Positions 9,905 to 19,400 of a stretch of 64,000 nt of DNA are shown in pieces. Below the pieces are notes generated by a model. That model had not been told where the DNA came from, searched no databases, and saw only the letters and a list, made by a program, of their open reading frames with translations. Origin of the DNA: Cephalopachus bancanus. Taxonomy: Eukaryota; Chordata; Mammalia; Primates; Tarsiidae. Where the stretch lies: positions 611,068 through 675,067 of the forward strand of contig JAPVLO010000870.1 of assembly GCA_027257055.1 (NCBI GenBank), written 5' to 3'. Made by a program: the position numbers and the translations under genes. Each line of letters begins with the position of its first letter. Position 1 is the first letter of the stretch.

Positions 9905-10535
9905 GACGGGTGTCCTTCTAGGAGTTCTAACTGGCAGGACAGAGGCAGATGCGCTCAGGACCCATGGACTAGGCGGGAGAGACCCTGCTTCGGCCCCCGG
10001 GCGGGTCCTCTGAGCAGTATGGGGTCTCCTGAGGAAACGTGGGCAGTGCCCACCCAGCCTGTCCAGGAGAGGGGCAGATGGGTTCAGGACCCATGGGATG
10101 GTTGGGAAAGACGCTGTGTCACCCTGGGGGGTCCTCTCACCAGCATTGGGTCTCTTGGCGACAAATGGGCATTCCCGACCCCTGCCTGTCCAGGATAAGC
10201 AGAGATGGGTCCATGACCCATGGAATAGGAAGCAAGCACACTGCCACCCAGGCGGGTCCTGTGCGCAGTGCATGGTCTCCCAGGGACAAGTGGGCAGTCC
10301 CCACCACTGCCTGTCTAGGAGAGGGGCCGATGGGTTCATGACAAATGGAACAGGCGGGGAAGACACGGAGTCACCCAGGCTGGGTTCGCTGAGCAGCGAG
10401 GGTCACCTGGGGACAAGTGGGCAGTCCTCACACCTGCCTGTCCAAGAGAGGGGCAGAGGGGTTCATGACCCATCGAACTGGAAGGAAAGACACTGTGTCA
10501 CTCAGGGTGGGTCCTCTGACCAGCACAGGGTTAAG
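9905..10535 (+). repeat. Minisatellite, ~127-base unit, five copies
   Basis: A unit containing CAGGACCCATGGA, then GGGTCCTCT..AGCA, then GACAAGTGGGCA, then GCCTGTCCAGGAGAGGGG recurs with starts near 9956, 10085, 10212, 10337 and 10464 (periods 129, 127, 125, 127). The overlapping plus and minus open frames here (up to 250 codons) come from the repeat and high GC and are not genes. It lies in intron 1 of the candidate gene. Confidence 0.88.
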
Positions 10536-10545
10536 AATATCTGAA

Positions 10546-10846
10546 ATCCGGGCTCGGAGACTCAGTCTGTCCATCCAGCACTTGGGGAGTCTGAGGCTAG
10601 GGGATTGCCTGAGCCCGCGGGTTCGAGACTTGCCTGGGCTACTTGGTGAGACCTGGTCTCTGCAAGAAATCACAAAAAATGGCCTGGGCATGGTAGCGCA
10701 GGCCTGTAGTTCTGCCTACTTGCAAGGCTGAGGTGGAAGGACCGCCAGAGCCCAGGCTCTTGATGCTGAGGTGGCCACGAGCGTCCCACTGCACTCCAGC
10801 CTGGGCGATGAAATGAGACGACAAAAAAAAAAAAAGAGGAATATCT
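10546..10846 (+). repeat. Alu-family SINE, plus strand (copy A only)
   Basis: Diverged dimer: TCCATCCAGCACTTGGGGAGTCTGAGG, GGCATGGTAGCGCAGGCCTGTAG, CACTGCACTCCAGCCTGGGCGATG and a poly-A tail. Intronic to the candidate gene. Confidence 0.82.
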
Positions 10847-11459
10847 GAAACACAGCACCTATGGGGAAAATGTCACATGAAAACTCCAGGAAAATATGTT
10901 CATTGTGTTCTTGTATGTATTGATTTCTATACATACATTAACATGTGTCTTCTGGTGGTCTACAGTTAAGGCATCTGTCACTTGGAGGTTTAAAAATTAA
11001 ATTTCTTGTTGTGCAATAAGTGATTTCCATCCTTCTGATGGTATCATGAATAAAATGCCCTTTTGTGCTCGATGTAAGGAAGTGTGACAGTGCTCCATGT
11101 ACACAAGTCCTTGGAATTGGAGGATATTTTGTAAATGTAGACATTAAAATCTTGGTTTGCCACCCTTCACGCACATTTCAAACATAGACACTGTGTTGAT
11201 TCTCAGCCCTTCTTTGTCACCGTAAATTCAGTGTGATTTACAGATAGACCCGTTAGAATCGGAATGCTAGGACTGACACTTTTCAGATGAGCAGACTCAT
11301 CTTCTGTTTTAAAATGATGCTCGGGTGATCAGTGTAAGTGTCTTTCTAATACTGTCGAGCCATCAATTCCGTATGGATTTGAATCTGTGGGAGCAAAATA
11401 GCGTTCCACAGGAATTTTCGTTTTCTTGATCACTTCCATCTATCAGGCTCTTCTTGCAG
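10847..11459. other. Intron 1, AT-rich, no other feature
   Basis: Unique sequence leading to the exon 2 acceptor. The pyrimidine tract ATCAGGCTCTTCTTGCAG ends at 11459. Confidence 0.4.
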
Positions 11460-11538
11460 ACAAAATGAACAGAGACGCGTCCATGGAGGCCACTGGGGAC
11501 AACGCTGAGCAAACTCCGGATGCACGACAGGAGGAAAG
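11460..11538 (+). CDS. Candidate exon 2 with start codon
   Basis: The acceptor is TTCTTGCAG. The ATG at 11465 has A at -3 (ACAAAATGA). It encodes 24 residues, acidic and polar (Asn-Arg-Asp-Ala-Ser-Met-Glu-Ala-Thr-Gly-Asp and so on), and leaves two bases (AG) at the donor GTCTGG (11539). The leftover is completed to AGG (Arg) by the first base of exon 3. No upstream in-frame ATG lies in this exon. The product is not recognised. Confidence comes from the way five exons join in phase, not from similarity to a known protein. Confidence 0.45.
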
Positions 11539-11777
11539 GTCTGGTTGTTGGCTGCTTTGAACCCTGCGATTTGTGTCCTTTCTGAGTTTCACTGCTGCCC
11601 ATCACTTCAGGCAAACGTTATCCTGCCTTGACTGGAGTCTCCACTGACTAATATCCTTCTGTTTGACTGTCCTCCAAGCAGAAAGTTTCTTTAGTTCTTT
11701 TACCTCAGTTTTCCAGAATTGAGCTCTATTACTCAGAAACCCATGAAGATGACACCTTTTCTTCTCATTCCTTTTTA

Positions 11778-12064
11778 TTTTTTTAAGTTGGGGTCTCACT
11801 CTGTCGCCCAGGCTGGAGTGCAGTGATATGCTCACGGCCACCCCAGAGTCGACCTGCTGGGCTCCGGCGATCCTTCTGCCTCAGCCTTCCAAGTAGCCAG
11901 AGACACAGGCAGGCACTATGCGCCCAGCTAATTTTTGATTTATTGTAGAGACAAGGTCTCGCCAAGTTGCCCGGGCTGGCCTCGAACCCGCAGGCTCAGG
12001 TGATCCACTCTCCTCAGCCTCTCAAAGTGCTGGGATTACAGGCTGAGCCACCCAGCCTGGCCAG
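11778..12064 (-). repeat. Alu-family SINE, minus strand (copy A only)
   Basis: TTTTTTTAAGTTGGGGTCTCACTCTGTCGCCCAGGCTGGAGTG start and GCTGAGCCACCCAGCCTGGCC end; intron 2 of the candidate gene. Confidence 0.88.
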
Positions 12065-12673
12065 ACACCTTTTTCGCCCTTCAAATCACTAGATAGTCTT
12101 CCTGTAAAACTCACTTGTTTGCATTGCTAGAGCTAGGCCAGCTGAATATCAGACAAACGACTGGAACTTGTAGTCTTGTCATAGGGAAAAGAATAAACTT
12201 AGATTGCAAAGAGAATCCACATTTGAGCTCAGTGTTTTTCACTATTATTTTTTCAACATCATCGTTGTGCCAAAGTGGAGAAATAGTGAAGTATTTCTGT
12301 GCGAATATTGGCAAGGGGAATCTGGGTGATACCCTCACTGAGTCAACTTCTCAGGACCTCCGTGGTATTCAGTGAGAGGAATTGGCGTGGAGACTGCTCT
12401 TAGATCAAGGGAATATTTCTGGAAAATGTATAGTGCACTGCATCCTCCTTTGGTTTCGGGTGGTAAAGGATGCCAGGGAGCTTTCCTAGAAGTCATTTAG
12501 AAAGAATTATCTGGAGACCGAGGGCAAAGCATTTCACCTATTTTCAGTCAGAAGATTTCTGATGTTGTTTCTGATATTGTGGTATCCATTATGCCAAATC
12601 CACTTACTTTCGAAACCGTTTAATACCTCACGTCTGGAAGAAATATGACCATGTTCCACATGATGTGTTACAG

Positions 12674-12728
12674 GATGCAACTTTTTTACAAAGATGCTGA
12701 GAAGATTCAGGCTTTGCTGCAAGATTTG
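12674..12728 (+). CDS. Candidate exon 3, helix-forming
   Basis: Acceptor GTTACAG and a strong donor GTAAGA (12729) frame 55 bases. One base completes the Arg codon from exon 2, then come 18 residues of amphipathic, Leu/Ile-spaced character (Met-Gln-Leu-Phe-Tyr-Lys-Asp-Ala-Glu-Lys-Ile-Gln-Ala-Leu-Leu-Gln-Asp-Leu). It ends in phase 0, as exon 4 requires. A 256-codon minus-strand frame (12534-13304) overlaps this region but has no recognisable features. Confidence 0.45.
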
Positions 12729-14366
12729 GTAAGAGACATGCAGAGGGCGGAGGGATAGCAAGAAAAACCAGCTGTAATTATCTGGCTTCACTTCAGACTG
12801 AGTCGATTGTATCTGACCGAGTCTCGGGTAACACGAGTTCATGCAGACATGTAGGAGAGAAGGTGGAGCACCCGATCCAGATGTGCAAGGTGGGTGGAAG
12901 GTGTGCGATGGGAGTTTGGACGTCCTCTTTGGATTGCTTCTGTCGCTCGGGAGGTAGGTCATCGGTTTGAGGCAGGGTTGGGAAGAGACAGAGCAGGCGG
13001 CAGGGGCGTGTCCCCTAAGAGCGGGCCACAGAATGGCCCAGGGGGTGCAATTGTCAAGCATCGTTAGGGGTCCAAGTTGTGTCAGAGCCATCGTGAATTT
13101 CTGACGATCCCCATGGCTGGATTGCGGTAGAGCATCTGGGGAGTGGAATTTCCTCGGTTGGACTGAGCCCATTATGTTGACAGAGAGAGCAGCAGGGAGG
13201 CCCTGTATGCAAGGAGAGAGCTCTGAGAAATGGCGGTGGAATTGAAGTTGGGCCTGAGGGGAGTAAGTGCATGGGCATTGGGCAGTGGAAAGTGCTCCGC
13301 TCACTGGTTGTCAGGGACTGCATGGCGATTGGCCTGTAGTCGTGAAGCCGTGATCTGCCCAGGCAGAGAGGGAGTGCTGGGAGCTGGGAAAAGGAGAGAC
13401 GTAGCCTGGTGCAGTAGTCAAGGGCCTCACTGTTTGGGGCCCGGCACCGGTCCAGCCGGCCAATAGCTGTGAAACCATTAATAAAGTATTCATCCCTTAT
13501 AATAAAGTGCCTCAACTTCCTTTCCTGTGAAAGGGAACCTATGGCCTACATAGCTCTAGCTGGGTGCAATATCACACGCCTGTTGTCCCAGCTCCTGCAG
13601 AGGCTGCGGCAGGAGCATTGCTCGAGCCCAGGAGTCCTAAGGAGAACCTGGGCACATGAAAAGACTCCATCAGAAAAGAAGAAGCAATCCCCAACAATCA
13701 AAAAAAGCACCTACCTCAGAGTCATTTTGAGGATGAGAGAGTTGCTGTATGATCAGGTTATTTAAATATTCAGAATAGTTCTGGACACATGGTTTTGCAC
13801 CATTGCCATTCTGAATGCGATGCAGAGATTGCAGTTATGGGGAATGGTGGAATCTAGGGAGGACTCTGGGTGTGAACGGCAAGAGCGGAGAGGCCAACGT
13901 CACTGTTGGGGATTAGGTCACGGAGCAGAACGTCCAGCATTGTTGGGGGATTTAGCTAGGCATAAGCCGGGATTAGCAGGAATCAATACCCGCTGAAACT
14001 AATGGCCCGGGAGGTTACTCTTACTTAATTTCCATGATGTGGGATTATTGTACATCTCCTACCTATTTGTCGTAAGCAGTTTATTACAAGGGTCATCTAT
14101 GGATTTTAGAACTAGAAAGAAGATCATGTTTTGAATCTTTGTAAGAGGAAACCTCCTTGCTCCATGAGCAATTGACAGGGTGAATGACTTGTTTGGGGAT
14201 ATTAGTGGCGAACACCGTTATTTAAATTTGATCACAAAACTGTTAACCAGAAGTTATATACCGGTATTGGTTTCATGACTCACCCTTAACACTGAATACA
14301 GAGTTAAGGTTGTTGAAATATGGAAATTTACTCAATTTGGATCACATTTTTCGTTTTTATTTCCAG
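12729..14366. other. Intron 3, with a short Alu-like monomer
   Basis: Mostly unique sequence. The 7SL-like monomer at 13547-13690 is listed separately. Minus-strand frames of 256 and 153 codons (12534-13515) show no domain, and I treat them as chance. Confidence 0.4.
13547..13690 (+). repeat. Alu-like left monomer
   Basis: GCTGGGTGCAATATCACACGCCTGTTGTCCCAGCTCCTGCAGAGGCTG with GAGCCCAGGAGTCC and an A-rich end; diverged free left monomer (FLAM-like). Confidence 0.6.
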
Positions 14367-14465
14367 GATGTGATTCAGTGTGAACTGAAGAATTTGCTAC
14401 ATGCCCTAACTGTGGCGATGGAGAAACAGCAACCAATTGAGGCCTTATGTGAAGATTTCAAACAG
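14367..14465 (+). CDS. Candidate exon 4, coiled-coil-like
   Basis: The acceptor TTTTTATTTCCAG is strong; the donor GTCTGC is weak. The exon is exactly 33 codons, phase 0 at both ends, with no stop. Residues show heptad-like hydrophobic spacing (Val-Ile..Leu..Leu-Leu..Leu..Val..Met) among Glu, Lys and Gln, suggesting an alpha-helical coiled coil. The exon lies in the part lost from copies B and C. I do not recognise the family. Confidence 0.45.
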
Positions 14466-15668
14466 GTCTGCTGTGTTGGGTGGCAGAATACATTCTCGAA
14501 AACTACCGTGTTCCCAGCTTGGCTTTTTCTAAGTTTATGGGGAAAACATTCTGGTGATACATTTGCAATCAGACATCATTCTCAGTTGGAGTTTTTCACT
14601 CCAGATCGCAGGTTTTCTTTCCATTGTCACTGCTGCTGCCCTGGATCAGGACCTCAGCCTTCCTTACTTCTGCCATGAACGTTTTCTCTCCATTCTCCCT
14701 GCTTCTCTGATTTGTCTCTCTAGGTCTGCGATATTCTCTTCCTGCCACATAGCCCTTCCCTCTTCCCAACCTGTCAGTGGATTCCCTGTCTAAATTCCTG
14801 GATATTCAGAGACCCTCCACTGACACGACCGCTTTTAGAGCTCCCTTTGCTCTCTTCTTGCCCCCTGCCCACTGGGAATATGGCCTTCTCGTCAGTAACC
14901 CATGAGAACTTCTGTCCTTTGCTCGTGCTCTGCCCGGAGAATACCGTTAATTCCTTTTCCTTTACCTAGTGAATCCTAGTTTTTTTTTGCCACCTAAGTG
15001 GACAGTACCCTCCATTTTTGTTCACAAACCTGAGTGTTTGCCCTTCCACGCCTACTATAAAATGTTAATATTGTGTGTGTTTGCATCCTGGCTCCTGTCA
15101 CAGGATTATGGAAGAGATCATATATGTATTTTTCTATGCCTCCAAGCTCTTTCAGTAGTAAGAACGACTTTACTATCTGCTGAAGACAGAGGATAGGTTT
15201 TAAATATCCCCAAAGATGAAGGACGTAATGGAATGTGTCTTCTCCCTTGAAAAGTTCATACATGGGGGCATTTCCTTCCCTCTGGAAGTTATGGCCCGTG
15301 GATTATTCATGACAATAAATCGGTCATTACTTGGTGAAAAGAGGTTGTATTCATTGAGATAGGTCTGCCGGTCTTTTTCTGTGTTTGCTCCATCTTGAAC
15401 TTTGCTGTTCGCCATGCTGTTTATTCAAGAAAAGCCTATGACTGCTGTGTCTGCTATAGTCAGATTTCACTCCAATCTGGCCTTGAAAAATGTCAATTTG
15501 GTAATTTTAGCTGCCTGTATGAAATAGGATTTTAAACTGGGAATCGATAATCAACATCCTTTAAATGCTGAAGGGGGTGTCTTTTGACATTTGATTCCCC
15601 ATGTTTCAAATGTGGCATGACACGTGGTGGTCTGTAGCTGAACTAGATTTTTTGTTTAGGGTTTTCAG

Positions 15669-15764
15669 GACTTGAAGGGGAATCAGCAAGGATTTTCTGA
15701 TGGCTCACCAAAGCAACTTTAGAAACCATGGATTGTGATGCAAGAAAACATTCTGTTGGTGACT
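15669..15764 (+). CDS. Candidate exon 5 with stop codon
   Basis: Acceptor GGGTTTTCAG, strong donor GTAAGT (15765), 96 bases, phase 0 at both ends. Following exon 4 it adds 17 residues, then a TAG at 15720-15722 ends the frame, giving a predicted 93-residue protein. In copy B the same exon (45627-45722) is open for all 32 codons. The stop in A may therefore be a disabling change or a lineage-specific terminator. A stop followed by a further intron could expose the mRNA to nonsense-mediated decay: the exon junction lies 42 bases downstream, just under the usual 50-55 base threshold. Confidence 0.45.
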
Positions 15765-15873
15765 GTAAGTGGTGCATACTTAATATTGGAAGCTAAATTT
15801 TGATGTGAGCACGGGAATATTTTCTCAGCATCAACATGTATAACAATCATCTATGTTTCCTTTTTTGAGACAG

Positions 15874-16172
15874 CAGCGGCAACACTGGCACGTATTCGAA
15901 TGTTTCTTGACTCTCTGTTACTCTGAAGAAAGAACTCGAACCAAAATGCTAGGATACAAGGCTAACCTTAGCTACACTAAACCACGTTCCAGTGTTCAAA
16001 ACAATTCTGGTCTAAAGCAGTACATGTTCCTTCACTTTTGTTTGTTTGCTAAATGCAAGACTTTGTTTCCAGGAACTACAGAATGAGCCCTAAATGGTTA
16101 TTTGCATACCAGTCATTGCACTGGTATACACTGTCCATTAAGTTCTGGCAATAAAGATGAGTTTGTTTGATG
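15874..16172 (+). other. Candidate 3' exon and poly(A) site
   Basis: Acceptor TTTTTTGAGACAG (a CAGCAG that allows two acceptors) leads to an open frame to 16086 that would continue the 32-codon version of exon 5. With the TAG in exon 5 it is 3' UTR. The AATAAA at 16150-16155 is followed by a GT-rich stretch (GAGTTTGTTTGATGGTGG), a normal cleavage and polyadenylation layout. Copy B keeps both the exon start and the AATAAA. Confidence 0.45.
16150..16155 (+). terminator. Polyadenylation signal AATAAA
   Basis: It lies in the candidate 3' exon with a GT-rich downstream element. It is preserved at 46107-46112 in copy B. Confidence 0.5.
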
Positions 16173-16976
16173 GTGGCCTCAGTGGGTCTGTGTTTGTCTG
16201 AAAAGGAAGAAAGCACAGGCATGGGAGGTCACATTTTTCTTCCTTAAGGGGAAATGTGCCAGAGGACCAGACCAGTGTCATCTGTGCACCCCTTTGTGTT
16301 GACTCCTTAGGTTACAGAATCAGTGACAATGAAAGTTTGACTTCAAGCGAAAATCCACTATAGCTTCATCAGAATTTTAAAAATAACTTACATGTGTGTT
16401 CTTGCAAAATTTAAACTATGGAAAGCATTAAGACATCCAAGCATGTTCTAGAAATATCAGTGGTGACCGTGTGTTTGTGCATATGTCATGTCCACAAAGG
16501 CACCAAGGGGGGTTGAAGGCCATTCAGGGGGTTTTGGTTCACCATCGAGGGACACTCACTCTTAGCATTGGATGAAAGTATTTTAGTCACATTCTTGTGT
16601 ATGTAATCACTTACGGTGAGCCATATTTCCCATCTGCCTAAAGGTCAAGTATCTAGAGTGCTTTTTTTGCAAGTTAAATATTTAGTGACGACGTGGAGGT
16701 TTAAATGTACGGGCATCTGAAGCTCCTGTCACAAATCCTCCTAGCTTTCCTTCATAGAGTGCATTTATGACATGTAACAGCCCACCGAACCTTCATTTTG
16801 AAATTATATACGTAATACATATGAAGTTACTTTAGCCTATATCTGGGAAAAGCTAGTGAAATGAATTGTTTTGCCGAATTACTCATCCTGCTTTCATGAA
16901 TCATTCAAAACAAAATACTCCCATTGTGAGGAGGGGAGGGGCTTCCTTTCTTTCTTCCTTGGGCTTGTCCTTTTAC

Positions 16977-17156
16977 TGGGACCTTGTATTGACCCCTTCT
17001 CTCTTTTAAGGTTTTCCAAAACAAATCCGTACAGATTCCCTTTTTCCACCTGCAACAGCTTATCCAGGATAAACGTGTCCTCCACCATGATCTGGCATTT
17101 GACTGCGTGAGGAGATTCCAGGTCGCAGAGTTTGCATTTTGCAAAGAATTTTCCTT
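16977..17156 (-). CDS. Candidate minus-strand exon with Cys-x2-Cys
   Basis: Acceptor TTTTGGCTTAG on the minus strand ends at 17157, and a GTAAAA donor follows 16977. The 180 bases read openly as two completing bases, 59 codons and one leftover base. The start has Cys-Lys-Leu-Cys-Asp, then a helical stretch (Leu-Asp-Lys-Leu-Leu-Gln-Val-Glu, then Phe-Val-Leu-Glu-Asn-Leu). Its two completing bases fit the single base left by the exon at 18800-18957 to give CAA (Gln). Copy B has the same exon (46917-47095) with an in-frame stop. The protein is not recognised and the zinc-binding idea is only a suggestion. Confidence 0.35.
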
Positions 17157-17507
17157 CTAAGCCAAAACATGTGTTGGTAGAAAAGTGTGAGCACTCCTTC
17201 AGTGTCTAAGAAGGTCCTGATTGGAGAAGTTTTGTCTGTAGTGACAGAGGCCAAATAGGTACTCTAAAGGTCCTGGTGAGAGTGAGAGTATTCCTGCCGA
17301 GCTATTTGAATAATTTTATCCTCCAGTGATGAGAAGAGAGTCAAGACACAATGTGCTTAGTGTTGGAGCAGGTGGCATTCCTGCCGTCCTCTTCCTACAT
17401 CCAATGAGTTAATGTGGACTTGAAATGTCTCTGGGTGATACTGTAGAGGGAAGAAAGGTTTTGCCTTCAAAAATTATTAGGGGTGGGTATGTGTATAGAC
17501 CTTTGTG

Positions 17508-17660
17508 TGCATACGCACACACACGCACACGCGCTCGCATACACTCACACTCACACATACCTGTGTAGACATAGGCACATGCATAGACATACACATATAT
17601 GTTCCGACTATATACCTAGCCGTATATAGACACATATATGCATATATGTGCATGTGTATA
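17508..17660. repeat. CA/TA-rich microsatellite
   Basis: An imperfect CACA/CATATA tract. The copy B counterpart (about 47390-47600) is rearranged and carries a pure (TG)n run. Short Tyr/Cys/Val-rich frames across it are repeat artefacts. Confidence 0.8.
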
Positions 17661-17870
17661 TGTGAATATACATGACTTTCCTCTCCATCACAATTTTCAG
17701 GCGACATCAAATAGATCAGAAGTAGACATTTGTCATTTATGCCCTGACCACCTGCCCCTCCGCCAGCCTTGCTTCCCATCAATGTCCGGCTCCAGGGCGG
17801 CAACCTTGTTAGAGTCTGAGCACTTCTATTGACACCTACTTACCACCCGAATGCCATAGATGACATCAGG

Positions 17871-18649
17871 GCTCAGGCTTGATTATCCAGTTTCAGTAAC
17901 GAATAGTCTTACCTGTCACCTGTGCTACAGCCACTGTTTTATTTTTTATAGAAAGATTCTTTAATGTATAGTTTCTTTAATGATGTAGTTGAAACTCAAA
18001 ATATCGGAAACTAACTGCCCTTAAATGCTAAGATTCATTACAAGAAATGGCCAATCACTTCTCCTGTTTTGTCTTTTTCTCTTAGAAAATTTGGTTTATC
18101 ATGGTTCTTGTACTCCTTTTTTGATGTTAAAAAACTTTTATTTGGAGATATGTTTCTACCTACAGAATAGTTGCAAGAAGCAAAAACTTTCAAAAATCCC
18201 CTCACACCCTTTACCTAGATTCACCTAATGTTGACATTCTAATCCTTTTGCTTCATCCTTTTTGGTTAAAGATATGGGGTACAATTCAGAATTAGGTATA
18301 CAGGCGGTCACGGTGATGGTAGTGTTTGGATCTCTCTTTGGTCCCGACTATGCCTGATTTGGGTCAGGTACCCTTAAGAGGTGATGCGGCCCCACCCTGT
18401 CTCTCCTGGAAGTTTCCGGCTGCTCTCATTCCCTTTCTTATAGTATTATAGTCAATGTCGAGTGATGCTATGCGTGAGAACATAACATGTATCTTTTCCT
18501 AAGGACAGATCACCGAAAATTGCAGTCAGTCCTTTGAAGTTCGAGCTGGTCAATGGAAGAACGTATGTTGTTTTGTTCTATAACAAACCCCTCCCTTGTA
18601 AAACGGCTAACATCAGGAAGGTCTCGTCTTCTCCTGTGGTTTCGCTCCA
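17871..18649. other. Sequence lacking from copies B and C
   Basis: This is not found in copy B, where an Alu follows the shared block, nor in copy C, whose joint is near 18650. AT-rich and without recognisable genes. Confidence 0.4.
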
Positions 18650-19400
18650 CAGCTGCAGTACTACAAGCCATACACTCAAGCAGGATCATGATCTCACCTG
18701 CTGATTTGTAGCAATCCCTCAGTGTGCCTGGAATGCTTCATATCCTGAATTGTTATGTAAGCATTACGTGTCTGAGAAGGACACTTTCAGATTCCTCACG
18801 GGCACAGAGAGTACTGCTTAGTCTGGAGGGGCTCGTGTTCTTGTCCTCAGGATTGCAAGTTGTGTCTTTGGTCTTGCTTCTCTTGATTGCGTAGACTGTT
18901 CTTCTTTTCCTCCGATTGCGCTTGGGCCTCTCCATGTGGATGATGTCCTGAGGCTTCCTAGCAGAAATAGACATGATAGACCTGCAGGGCTCACTTCTGT
19001 TTTCCATTCAGAGACAAGCACATGTGAGAGTACAATGGCCCCTGCCAAGGGGAGTGCCCTCACTTGGGTTCCCCGGCTGCTTCTCCTCCTCTCCCCCGGA
19101 CTATGAGACAGTCCCATCGCTTGTGAAGTTGAACAGGTGCTTGATGAAATGAAGTCGTGAAGATATGGAAATGAAGTTGTCTAGAAATTTGCGGTAATAA
19201 TGCCCTGGTTGTGTCCTTATAACGAGGACGTGGTGAACTTTAGAAGCCAAAAAGATCTATAGAGGGGCGAAAGGGCCATCCTTCCGAAGCCGCTGCTATT
19301 TCCCTTTCAGTCTCCAACGTCAATCTCGATCCTGACACTTCTCTATGAAAAGAGTGCATCTGAGAGTACTTTCGTATATTTGACCCTCTCTCTAGTTACT
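18650..19400. other. Block shared by copies A and C
   Basis: This matches 63263-64000 (for example TGATTTGTAGCAATCCCTCAGTGTG at 18700 and 63320, and CCATCCTTC(C/T)GA at 19277 and 63886). The match runs to the end of the window, so the true extent of the duplication cannot be seen. Confidence 0.7.
18800..18957 (-). CDS. Candidate minus-strand exon, basic (copy A)
   Basis: On the minus strand, acceptor TATTTCTGCTAG precedes 18957 and donor GTGAGG follows 18800. The 158-base exon is open for 52 codons with a very basic segment (Lys-Arg-Asn-Arg-Arg-Lys-Arg-Arg, then Lys-Arg-Ser-Lys-Thr-Lys), which could be a nuclear-localisation or nucleic-acid-binding stretch. Copy C keeps the same length and an open frame. 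I do not recognise the protein. Downstream phase fits the 16977-17156 exon; upstream exons were not found. Confidence 0.4.

Larger units (their letters stand above)
14612..17870. other. Block shared only by copies A and B
   Basis: This matches 44566-47790 along its length (for example CACTGC(T/C)G(C/T)TGCCCTGG(A/T)TCAGGAC at 14629 and 44583). It contains candidate exons 5 and 6 and a minus-strand exon. The microsatellite near 17508-17660 is listed separately. Confidence 0.7.

Noticed and set aside
9054..10366. Frames of 187 to 250 codons on both strands in the CpG island
   Set aside because: High GC lowers stop frequency, and part is the 127-base minisatellite. No domains, and frames overlap on both strands.
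12534..13304. 256-codon minus-strand frame antisense to exon 3
   Set aside because: No recognisable domain, low-complexity composition, and no copy in B or C to test conservation.
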